64,000 bases of DNA from Andrena cerasifolii (lineage: Eukaryota; Arthropoda; Insecta; Hymenoptera; Andrenidae). Under the pieces are notes generated by a model that saw only the letters and a list, made by a program, of their open reading frames with translations, was not told the origin of the DNA and did not search any database. Shown in pieces: positions 53,909 to 64,000 of this stretch. Numbering within the stretch: the stretch's first letter is position 1; each line of letters starts with the position of its first letter. A program made the translations under genes and the position numbers. The stretch covers positions 62,001-126,000 of the forward strand of contig NW_027484923.1 in assembly GCF_050908995.1 (NCBI RefSeq). Reading direction: 5' to 3'.

Positions 53909-56900
53909 TTGAAAAACAAATATTGAAGAACTGATATCGAAAAACTGATATTGAAAAACCGATATTGAAAAACCGATATTGAATCCGATATTAGAAACGA
54001 TATTCAAAAACCGATATTGGAGAACAAATATTGAAAAACTGATATCGAAAAACTGATATTGAGAAACTGATATTGCAAAACCGATATTGTTCTAAACCGA
54101 TATTCAAAAACCGATATAGAAAAACAAATGTTGAAAAACTGATATCGAAAAACTGATATTGAAAAACCGATATTGAAAAACTGATGTTGAATCCGATATT
54201 AGAACCGATATTCAAAAACCGATATTGGAGAACAAATATTGAAAAACTGATATTGAAAAACCGATATTGAAAATCCTATATCGAATAACTGATATTGCAA
54301 AACCGATATTGAAAAACCGATATTGAATCCGATATTAGAACCGATATTCAAAAACCGATATTGGAGAACAAATATTGAAAAACTGATATCGAAAAACTGA
54401 TATCGAAAAACTGATATTGAAAAACCGATATTGAAAAACCGATATTGAATCCGATATTAGAACCGATATTCAAAAACCGATATTGGAGAACAAATATTGA
54501 AAAACTGATATTGAAAAACCGATATTGAAAATCCTATATCGAAAAACCGATATTGAAACCGATATTAGAACCGATATTGAAAAACCGATATTGAAAAACA
54601 AATATTGAAAAACTGATATCGAAAAACTGATATTGAAAAACCGATATTGAAAAACCGATGTTGAATCCGATATTAGAACCGATATTCAAAAACCGATATT
54701 GGAGAACAAATATTGAAAAACTGATATTGAAAAACCGATATTGAAAAACCGATATTGAAAAACCGATATTGAAACCGATATTAGAACCGATATTGAAAAA
54801 CCGATATTGAAAAACAAATATTGAAAAACTGATATCGAAAAACTGATATTGCAAAACCGATATTGAAAAACCGATATTGAATCCGATATTAGAACCGATA
54901 TTCAAAAACCGATATTGGAGAACAAATATTGAAAAACTGATATCGAAAAACTGATATTGAAAAACCGATATTGAAAAACCGATATTGAATCCGATATTAG
55001 AACCGATATTCAAAAACCGATATTGGAGAACAAATATTGAAAAACTGATATTGAAAACCCGATATTGAAAAACAAATATTGAAAAACCGATATTGAAAAA
55101 CCGATATTGAAAAACTTATATCGAAAAACTGATATTGCAAAACCGATATTGAAACCGATATTAGAACCGATATTGAAAAACCGATATTGAAAAACCGATA
55201 TTGAAACCGATATTAGAACCGATATTCAAAAACCGATATTGAAAAACCGATATTCAAAAACCTATATCGAATAACTGATATTGCAAAACCGATATTGAAA
55301 AACCGATATTGAATCCGATATTAGAACCGATATTCAAAAACCGATATTGAAACCGATATTAGAACCGATATTCAAAAACCGATATTGGAGAACAAATATT
55401 GAAAAACTGATATTGAAAAACCGATATTGAAAAACCTATATCGAATAACTGATATTGCAAAACCGATATTGAAAAACCGATATTGAATCCGATATTAGAA
55501 CCGATATTCAAAAACCGATATTGGAGAACAAATATTGAAAAACTGATATTGAAAAACCGATATTGAAAAACCGATATTGAAAAACCGATATTGAAACCGA
55601 TATTAGAACCGATATTGAAAAACAGATATTGATAAACAAATATTGAAGAACTGATATCGAAAAACTGATATTGAAAAACCGATATTGAAAAACCGATATT
55701 GAATCCGATATTAGATCCGATATTCAAAAACCGATATTGGAGAACAAATATTGAAAAACTGATATCGAAAAACTGATATTGAGAAACTGATATCGAAAAA
55801 CTGATATTGAGAAACTGATATTGAATCCGATATTAGAACCGATATTCAAAAACCGATATTGAAAAACAAATATTGAAGAACTGATATCGAAAAACTGATA
55901 TTGAAAAACCGATATTGAAAAACCGATATTGAATCCGATATTAGAACCGATATTCAAAAACCGATATTGGAGAACAAATATTGAAAAACTGATATTGAAA
56001 AACCGATATTGAAAAACAAATATTGAAAAACCGATATTGAAACCGATATTGAAACCGATATTAGAACCGATATTGAAAAACCGATATTGAAAAACAAATA
56101 TTGAAGAACTGATATCGAAAAACTGATATTGAAAAACCGATATTGAAAAACCGATATTGAAACCGATATTAGAACCGATATTCAAAAACCGATATTGGAG
56201 AACAAATATTGAAAAACTGATATTGAAAAACCGATATTGAAAAACCGATATTGAAAAACCGATATTGAAAAACCGATATTGAAACCGATATTAGAACCGA
56301 TATTGAAAAACAGATATTGAAAAACAAATATTGAAGAACTGATATCGAAAAACTGATATTGAAAAACCGATATTGAAAAACCGATATTGAATCCGATATT
56401 AGAAACGATATTCAAAAACCGATATTGGAGAACAAATATTGAAAAACTGATATCGAAAAACTGATATTGAGAAACTGATATTGCAAAACCGATATTGTTC
56501 TAAACCGATATTCAAAAACCGATATAGAAAAACAAATGTTGAAAAACTGATATCGAAAAACTGATATTGAAAAACCGATATTGAATAACTGATGTTGAAT
56601 CCGATATTAGAACCGATATTCAAAAACCGATATTGGAGAACAAATATTGAAAAACTGATATTGAAAAACCGATATTGAAAATCCTATATCGAATAACTGA
56701 TATTGCAAAACCGATATTGAAAAACCGATATTGAATCCGATATTAGAACCGATATTCAAAAACCGATATTGGAGAACAAATATTGAAAAACTGATATCGA
56801 AAAACTGATATCGAAAAACTGATATTGAAAAACCGATATTGAAAAACCGATATTGAATCCGATATTAGAACCGATATTCAAAAACCGATATTGGAGAACA

Positions 56901-58282
56901 AATATTGAAAAACTGATATTGAAAAACCGATATTGAAAATCCTATATCGAAAAACCGATATTGAAACCGATATTAGAACCGATATTGAAAAACCGATATT
57001 GAAAAACAAATATTGAAAAACTGATATCGAAAAACTGATATTGAAAAACCGATATTGAAAAACCGATGTTGAATCCGATATTAGAACCGATATTCAAAAA
57101 CCGATATTGGAGAACAAATATTGAAAAACTGATATTGAAAAACCGATATTGAAAAACCGATATTGAAAAACCGATATTGAAACCGATATTAGAACCGATA
57201 TTGAAAAACCGATATTGAAAAACAAATATTGAAAAACTGATATCGAAAAACTGATATTGCAAAACCGATATTGAAAAACCGATATTGAATCCGATATTAG
57301 AACCGATATTCAAAAACCGATATTGGAGAACAAATATTGAAAAACTGATATCGAAAAACTGATATTGAAAAACCGATATTGAAAAACCGATATTGAATCC
57401 GATATTAGAACCGATATTCAAAAACCGATATTGGAGAACAAATATTGAAAAACTGATATTGAAAACCCGATATTGAAAAACAAATATTGAAAAACCGATA
57501 TTGAAAAACCGATATTGAAAAACTTATATCGAAAAACTGATATTGCAAAACCGATATTGAAACCGATATTAGAACCGATATTGAAAAACCGATATTGAAA
57601 AACCGATATTGAAAAACCGATATTGAAACCGATATTAGAACCGATATTCAAAAACCGATATTGAAAAACCGATATTCAAAAACCTATATCGAATAACTGA
57701 TATTGCAAAACCGATATTGAAAAACCGATATTGAATCCGATATTAGAACCGATATTCAAAAACCGATATTGAAACCGATATTAGAACCGATATTCAAAAA
57801 CCGATATTGGAGAACAAATATTGAAAAACTGATATTGAAAAACCGATATTGAAAAACCTATATCGAATAACTGATATTGCAAAACCGATATTGAAAAACC
57901 GATATTGAATCCGATATTAGAACCGATATTCAAAAACCGATATTGGAGAACAAATATTGAAAAACTGATATTGAAAAACCGATATTGAAAAACCGATATT
58001 GAAAAACCGATATTGAAACCGATATTAGAACCGATATTGAAAAACAGATATTGATAAACAAATATTGAAGAACTGATATCGAAAAACTGATATTGAAAAA
58101 CCGATATTGAAAAACCGATATTGAATCCGATATTAGATCCGATATTCAAAAACCGATATTGGAGAACAAATATTGAAAAACTGATATCGAAAAACTGATA
58201 TTGAGAAACTGATATCGAAAAACTGATATTGAGAAACTGATATTGAATCCGATATTAGAACCGATATTCAAAAACCGATATT
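53470..58282. repeat. About 2.4-kb tandem segmental duplication
   Basis: Copy 1 (about 53470-55860) and copy 2 (about 55861-58282) are collinear. The offset is 2394 bp at the left, 2408 bp after one extra m1 in copy 2 (near 56230-56280), and 2422 bp after a further monomer gain. Shared features are AGAAACGATATT before a C208 core (53991 and 56399), the 526-540-bp unit (54534-55013 and 56942-57421), and GATAAACAAATATT (near 55631 and 58051). Copy 2 has a private GAATAACTGATGTT near 56585. Confidence 0.88.
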
Positions 58283-59366
58283 GAAAACCAAATATTGAAA
58301 AACCGATATTGAAAAACCGATATTGAAAAACCGATATAGAAAAACCTATATGGAAAAACTGATATTGCAAAACCGATATTGAATCCGATATTAGAACCGA
58401 TATTGAAAAACCGATATTGTAAAGCAAATATTGAAAAACTGATATCGAAAAACTGATATTGAAAAACCGATATTGAAAAACCGATATTGAAACCGATATT
58501 AGAACCGATATTGAAAAACCGATATTGAAAAACAAATATTGAAAAACTGATATCGAAAAACTGATATTGAAAAACCGATATTGAAAAACCGATATTGAAT
58601 CCGATATTAGAACCGATATTCAAAAACCGATATTGGAGAACAAATATTGAAAAACTGATATTGCAAAACCGATATTGAATCCGATATTAGAACCGATATT
58701 GAAAAACCGATATTGTAATGCAAATATTGAAAAACTGATATCGAAAAACTGATATTGAAAAACTGATATTGAAAAACCGATATTGAATCCGATATTAGAA
58801 CCGATATTCAAAAACCGATATTGGAGAACAAATATTGAAAAACTGATATTGAAAACCCGATATTGAAAAACAAATATTGAAAAACCCATATTGAAAAACT
58901 GATATTGAAACCGATATTAGAACCGATATTCAAAAACCGATAATGGAGAACAAATATTGAAAAACTGATATTGAAAAACCGATATTGAAAAACAAATATT
59001 GAAAAACCGATATTGAAAAACCGATATTGAAAAACTTATATCGAAAAACTGATATTGCAAAACCGATATTGAAACCGATATTAGAACCGATATTGAAAAA
59101 CCGATATTGAAAAACCGATATTGAAAAACCGATATTGTAAAGCAAATATTGAAAAACTGATATCGAAAAACTGATATTGAAAAACCGATATTGAAAAACC
59201 GATATTGGAACCGATATTAGAACCGATATTGAAAAACCGATATTGAATCCGATATTAGAACCGATATTCAAAAACCGATATTGGAGAACAAATATTGAAA
59301 AACTGATATTGAAAACCCGATATTGAAAAACAAATATTGAAAAACCCATATTGAAAAACTGATATT
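58283..59366. repeat. End of right dialect, tail and P460
   Basis: The first part (to about 58890) resembles 5281-6053 and carries GTAATGCAAATATT near 58714, but skips the GGTATTGTTC segment. It ends in the 122-bp tail. P460 occupies 58907-59366 and matches 28127-28586 at an offset of 30,780 bp, sharing the GATATTGGAACC change (near 59206 and 28426). From here on the left-type composite order returns. Confidence 0.82.
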
Positions 59367-60884
59367 GAAACCGATATTAGAACCGATATTCAAAAACCGA
59401 TAATGGAGAACAAATATTGAAAAACTGATATTGAAAAACCGATATTGAAAAACAAATATTGAAAAACCGATATTGAAAAACCGATATTGAAAAACTTATA
59501 TCGAAAAACTGATATTGAAAAACCGATATTGAAACCGATATTAGAACCGATATTGAAAAACCGATATTGAAAAACCGATATTGAAAAACCGATATTGAAA
59601 CCGATATTAGAACCGATATTCAAAAACCGATATTGAAAAACCGATATTCAAAAACCTATATCGAATAACTGATATTGCAAAACCGATATTGAAAAACCGA
59701 TATTGAATCCGATATTAGAACCGATATTCAAAAACCGATATTGAAACCGATATTAGAACCGATATTGAAAAACCGATATTGGAGAACAAATATTGAAAAA
59801 CTGATATTGAAAAACAAATATTGAAAAACTGATATCGAAAAACTGATATTTGAAAAACCGATATTGAAAAACCGATATTGAATCCGATATTAGAACCGAT
59901 ATTCAAAAACCGATATTGGAGAATAAATATTGAAAAACCGATATTGAAAAACCGATATTGAAAAACAAATATTGAAGAACTGATATCGAAAAACTGATAT
60001 TGAAAAACCGATATTGAAAAACCGATATTGAAAAACAAATATTGAAGAACTGATATCGAAAAACTGATATTGAAAAACCGATATTGAAAAACCGATATTG
60101 AATCCGATATTAGAACCGATATTCAAAAACCGATATTGGAGAACAAATATTGAAAAACTGATATTGAAAACCCGATATTGAAAAACGAATATTGAAAAAC
60201 CCATATTGAAAAACTGATATTGAAACCGATATTAGAACCGATATTCAAAAACCGATAATGGAGAACAAATATTGAAAAACTGATATTGAAAAACCGATAT
60301 TGAAAAACAAATATTGAAAAACCGATATTGAAAAACCGATATTGAAAAACTTATATCGAAAAACTGATATTGCAAAACCGATATTGAAACCGATATTAGA
60401 ACCGATATTGAAAAACCGATATTGAAAAACCGATATTGAAAAACCGATATTGAAACCGATATTAGAACCGATATTCAAAAACCGATATTGAAAAACCGAT
60501 ATTCAAAAACCTATATCGAATAACTGATATTGCAAAACCGATATTGAAAAACCGATATTGAATCCGATATTAGAACCGATATTCAAAAACCGATATTGAA
60601 ACCGATATTAGAACCGATATTGAAAAACCGATATTGGAGAACAAATATTGAAAAACTGATATTGAAAAACAAATATTGAAAAACTGATATCGAAAAACTG
60701 ATATTTGAAAAACCGATATTGAAAAACCGATATTGAATCCGATATTAGAACCGATATTCAAAAACCGATATTGGAGAATAAATATTGAAAAACCGATATT
60801 GAAAAACCGATATTGAAAAACAAATATTGAAGAACTGATATCGAAAAACTGATATTGAAAAACCGATATTGAAAAACCGATATT
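59367..60884. repeat. 855-bp tandem unit lacking the cassette array
   Basis: D338 starts at 59367 and again at 60222, 855 bp apart; I325 starts at 59705 and 60560. The first unit is D338 (338) + I325 (325) + a repeat of the last 70 bp of I (60030-60099) + the 122-bp tail (60100-60221), which sum to 855. It therefore goes from I straight to the tail with no cassette array and no P460. Private changes are m1 in place of m7 near 59515 and GAAAAACGAATATT near 60180. Confidence 0.9.
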
Positions 60885-62598
60885 GAATCCGATATTAGAA
60901 CCGATATTCAAAAACCGATATTGGGGAACAAATATTGAAAAACTGATATTGAAAAACCGATATTGAAAAACCTATATCGAATAACTGATATTGCAAAACC
61001 GATATTGAAAAACCGATATTGAATCCGATATTAGAACCGATATTCAAAAACCGGTATTGGAGAACAAATATTGAAAAACTGATATTGAAAAACCGATATT
61101 GAAAAACCTATATCGAATAACTGATATTGCAAAACCGATATTGAAAAACCGATATTGAATCCGATATTAGAACCGATATTCAAAAACCGATATTGGAGAA
61201 CAAATATTGAAAAACTGATATCGAAAAACTGATATCGAATAACTGATATTGCAAAACCGATATTGAAAAACCGATATTGAATCCGATATTAGAACCGATA
61301 TTCAAAAACCGATATTGGAGAACAAATATTGAAAAACTGATATTGAAAAACCGATATTGAAAAACCTATATCGAATAACTGATATTGCAAAACCGATATT
61401 GAAAAACCGATATTGAATCCGATATTAGAACCGATATTCAAAAACCGATATTGGAGAACAAATATTGAAAAACTGATATCGAAAAAATGATATTGAGAAA
61501 CTGATATTGCAAAACCGATATTGTTCTAAACCGATATTGAATCCGATATTAGAACCGATATTCAAAAACCGATATTGGAGAACAAATATTGAAAAACTGA
61601 TATCGAAAAACTGATATTGAGAAACTGATATTGCAAAACCGATATTGTTCTAAACCGATATTCAAAAACCGATATAGAAAAACAAATGTTGAAAAACTGA
61701 TATCGAAAAACTGATATTGAAAAACCGATATTGAAAAACTGATGTTGAATCCGATATTAGAACCGATATTCAAAAACCGATATTGGAGAACAAATATTGA
61801 AAAACTGATATTGAAAAACCGATATTGAAAAACCTATATCGAATAACTGATATTGCAAAACCGATATTGAAAAACCGATATTGAATCCGATATTAGAACC
61901 GATATTCAAAAACCGATATTGGAGAACAAATATTGAAAAACTGATATCGAAAAACTGATATCGAAAAACTGATATTGAAAAACCGATATTGAAAAACCGA
62001 TATTGAATCCGATATTAGAACCGATATTCAAAAACCGATATTGGAGAACAAATATTGAAAAACTGATATTGAAAAACCGATATTGAAAAACAAATATTGA
62101 AAAACCGATATTGAAAAACTGATATCGAAAAACTGATATTGAGAAACTGATATTGCAAAACCGGTATTGTTCTAAACCGATATTGTAAAGCAAATATTGA
62201 AAAACTTATATCGAAAAACCGATATTGAAAAACCGATATTGAATCCGATATTAGAACCGATATTCAAAAACCGATATTGGAGAACAAATATTGAAAAACT
62301 GATATCGAAGAACTGATATCGAAAAACTGATATTGAAAAATCGATATTGAAAAACCGATATTGAATCCGATATTAGAACCGATATTCAAAAACCGATATT
62401 GGAGAACAAATATTGAAAAACTGATATTGAAAAACCGATATTGAAAAACAAATATTGAAAAACCGATATTGAAAAACTGATATCGAAAAACTGATATTGA
62501 GAAACTGATATTGCAAAACCGGTATTGTTCTAAACCGATATTGTAAAGCAAATATTGAAAAACTTATATCGAAAAACCGATATTGAAAAACCGATATT
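60885..62598. repeat. 1714-bp cassette superunit, copy 3
   Basis: The s1 starts are 60885, 61021, 61157, 61279, 61415, 61539, 61747, 61883, 62005, 62241, 62363 and 62599, the same eleven-cassette order as 29250-30963 and 32223-33936. It lacks their GAAGAACCTATATC and CCGATATGG variants, so it split from them before the 2973-bp duplication. Private changes: GGGGAACAAATATT near 60924, CCGGTATTGG near 61053, GAAGAACTGATATC near 62307. Confidence 0.94.
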
Positions 62599-64000
62599 GA
62601 ATCCGATATTAGAACCGATATTCAAAAACCGATATTGGAGAACAAATATTGAAAAACTGATATTGCAAATCCGATATTGAATCCGATATTAGAACCGATA
62701 TTGAAAAACCGATATTGTAAAGCAAATATTGAAAAACTGATATCGAAAAACTGATATTGAAAAACCGATATTGAAAAACCGATATTGAAACCGATATTAG
62801 AACCGATATTGAAAAACAAATATTGAAAAACTGATATCGAAAAACTGATATTGAAAAACCGATATTGAAAAACCGATATTGAATCCGATATTAGAACCGA
62901 TATTCAAAAACCGATATTGGAGAACAAATATTGAAAAACTGATATTGAAAACCCGATATTGAAAAACAAATATTGAAAAACCCATATTGAAAAACTGATA
63001 TTGAAACCGATATTAGAACCGATATTCAAAAACCGATAATGGAGAACAAATATTGAAAAACTGATATTGAAAAACCGATATTGAAAAACAAATATTGAAA
63101 AACCGATATTGAAAAACCGATATTGAAAAACTTATATCGAAAAACTGATATTGCAAAACCGATATTGAAACCGATATTAGAACCGATATTGAAAAACCGA
63201 TATTGAAAAACCGATATTGAAAAACCGATATTGTAAAGCAAATATTGAAAAACTGATATCGAAAAACTGATATTGAAAAACCGATATTGAAAAACCGATA
63301 TTGAAACCGATATTAGAACCGATATTGAAAAACCGATATTGAATCCGATATTAGAACCGATATTCAAAAACCGATATTGGAGAACAAATATTGAAAAACT
63401 GATATTGAAAACCCGATATTGAAAAACAAATATTGAAAAACCCATATTGAAAAACTGATATTGAAACCGATATTAGAACCGATATTCAAAAACCGATAAT
63501 GGAGAACAAATATTGATAAACTGATATTGAAAAACCGATATTGAAAAACAAATATTGAAAAACCGATATTGAAAAACCGATATTGAAAAACTTATATCGA
63601 AAAACTGATATTGCAAAACCGATATTGAAACCGATATTAGAACCGATATTGAAAAACCGATATTGAAAAACCGATATTGAAAAACCGATATTGAAACCGA
63701 TATTAGAACCGATATTCAAAAACCGATATTGAAAAACCGATATTCAAAAACCTATATCGAATAACTGATATTGCAAAACCGATATTGAAAAACCGATATT
63801 GAATCCGATATTAGAACCGATATTCAAAAACCGATATTGAAACCGATATTAGAACCGATATTGAAAAACCGATATTGGAGAACAAATATTGAAAAACTGA
63901 TATTGAAAAACAAATATTGAAAAACTGATATCGAAAAACTGATATTGAAAAACCGATATTGAAAAACCGATATTGAATCCGATATTAGAACCGATATTCA
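62599..64000. repeat. Linker404 - P460 - D338 - start of I, cut by window end
   Basis: Linker404 is 62599-63002, P460 63003-63462 and D338 63463-63800. The I block starts at 63801 and is truncated at base 64000. The order equals 7141-8653, so the array clearly continues beyond the window. D338 here has a private GATAAACTGATATT near 63515. Confidence 0.9.

Larger units (their letters stand above)
1..64000. repeat. 14-bp-monomer satellite array with higher-order structure, whole window
   Basis: Every line of the window is built from one short unit. Codes used in later entries: m1 GAAAAACCGATATT (canonical); m2 GAAAAACTGATATT; m3 GAAAAACTGATATC; m4 GAAAAACAAATATT; m5 GGAGAACAAATATT; m6 CAAAAACCGATATT; m7 GCAAAACCGATATT; m8 GAAAAACCTATATC; m9 GAATAACTGATATT; m10 GAGAAACTGATATT; m11 GTAAAGCAAATATT; m12 GAAAAACTTATATC; 12-mers s1 GAATCCGATATT, s2 GAAACCGATATT, s3 AGAACCGATATT; 16-mer x1 GTTCTAAACCGATATT. 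The 12-mer s3 nearly always follows s1 or s2, giving a 24-bp doublet that punctuates the array. The plus strand is A-rich. I saw no unique sequence, telomere-type repeat, transposon end or non-repeat spacer. The biological role (centromeric, subtelomeric or other heterochromatin) is inference only. Confidence 0.97.

Noticed and set aside
52967..54007. 346-codon minus-strand open frame, the longest in the window
   Set aside because: It is repeat translation only (14-residue period). It starts at a TTG within a repeat monomer, exists because a truncated D block was joined to a 444-bp tandem duplication, and neighbouring copies are shorter. No signal, domain or codon pattern independent of the repeat is visible.
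204..63719. All other minus-strand open frames of about 60-200 codons
   Set aside because: The canonical monomer has no minus-strand stop in any frame, so such frames are expected. They overlap one another in different frames, recur in every copy, and change length whenever one 14-bp monomer is gained or lost. They are used here only as position markers.
1..64000. CRISPR array
   Set aside because: Short direct repeats are present, but there are no unique spacers: the sequence between any two repeats is again the same repeat family. No cas-like gene is present.
1..64000. Telomere or canonical centromere-protein box
   Set aside because: I saw no TTAGGG, TTTAGGG or TTAGG runs; TTAG is followed by AACC in the s3 monomer. 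I recognised no match to the human-type CENP-B box. Centromere identity cannot be judged from sequence alone.
1..64000. Plasmid or phage iteron-type origin
   Set aside because: 14-bp direct repeats can resemble iterons, but origins carry a handful of copies next to a replication gene. Here there are thousands of monomers and no gene.
1..64000. tRNA, rRNA or small structured RNA genes, transposon ends
   Set aside because: No cloverleaf, conserved rRNA segment, terminal inverted repeats, target-site duplication or polyprotein remnant was seen. Short palindromes such as GATATC, AATATT and ACCGGT belong to single monomers.

Overview
The whole 64 kb is one uninterrupted satellite (minisatellite) array. 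I found no gene, RNA gene, transposon or other single-copy island on either strand. The basic unit is a 14-bp monomer, GAAAAACCGATATT (4 G/C in 14, about 29% GC), mixed with 12-bp, 15-bp and 16-bp variants. The array enters at base 1 and leaves at base 64000, so neither flank is visible. A minisatellite this long with deep higher-order structure points to a eukaryotic nuclear genome (pericentromeric, subtelomeric, or sex- or B-chromosome heterochromatin). The sequence does not say which species or which chromosome region.

The array has at least four levels of order. Level 1 is the monomer. Level 2 is a small set of fixed cassettes of 122, 124, 136, 208 and 236 bp. Each opens with the same 52-bp leader: two 12-mers, then CAAAAACCGATATT, then GGAGAACAAATATT. 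Level 3 is cassette arrays with a conserved order (136-136-124-208-136-122-236-122-236 and variants) and a few fixed non-cassette blocks: a 404-bp linker, a 460-bp block 'P460', a 338-bp block 'D338' and a 311-325-bp block 'I'. Level 4 is a composite repeat, linker-P460-D338-I-cassette array, of roughly 1.5-3.4 kb, which recurs through the left 34 kb and again at 58.9-64 kb.

From about 34.6 to 58.3 kb the same monomers are arranged in a second dialect. It is rich in the 12-mer GAAACCGATATT and in GAAAATCCTATATC, and almost lacks the 136/236 cassette series. A piece of it, about 3.3-6.2 kb, also lies in the left part, about 46.5 kb from its closest relative.

Over this lie many segmental tandem duplications: 1176 bp (14273-16624), 2973 bp (28071-33960), 2976 bp (34581-40532), 526 bp (41659-42710), 1014 bp (46787-48814), 444 bp (about 53021-53908), about 2.4 kb (about 53470-58282) and 855 bp (59367-61076). 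A 16,030-bp offset also links 1-2530 to 16031-18560. Shared private point variants show that the 2973 and 2976 pairs are recent. Most breakpoints lie at monomer or cassette edges, as unequal crossing-over or template switching between near-identical units would give.

All long open frames are on the minus strand and are a product of the repeat. The minus strand of the canonical monomer has no stop in any frame, while the plus strand has a TGA in every monomer. I therefore annotate no CDS.
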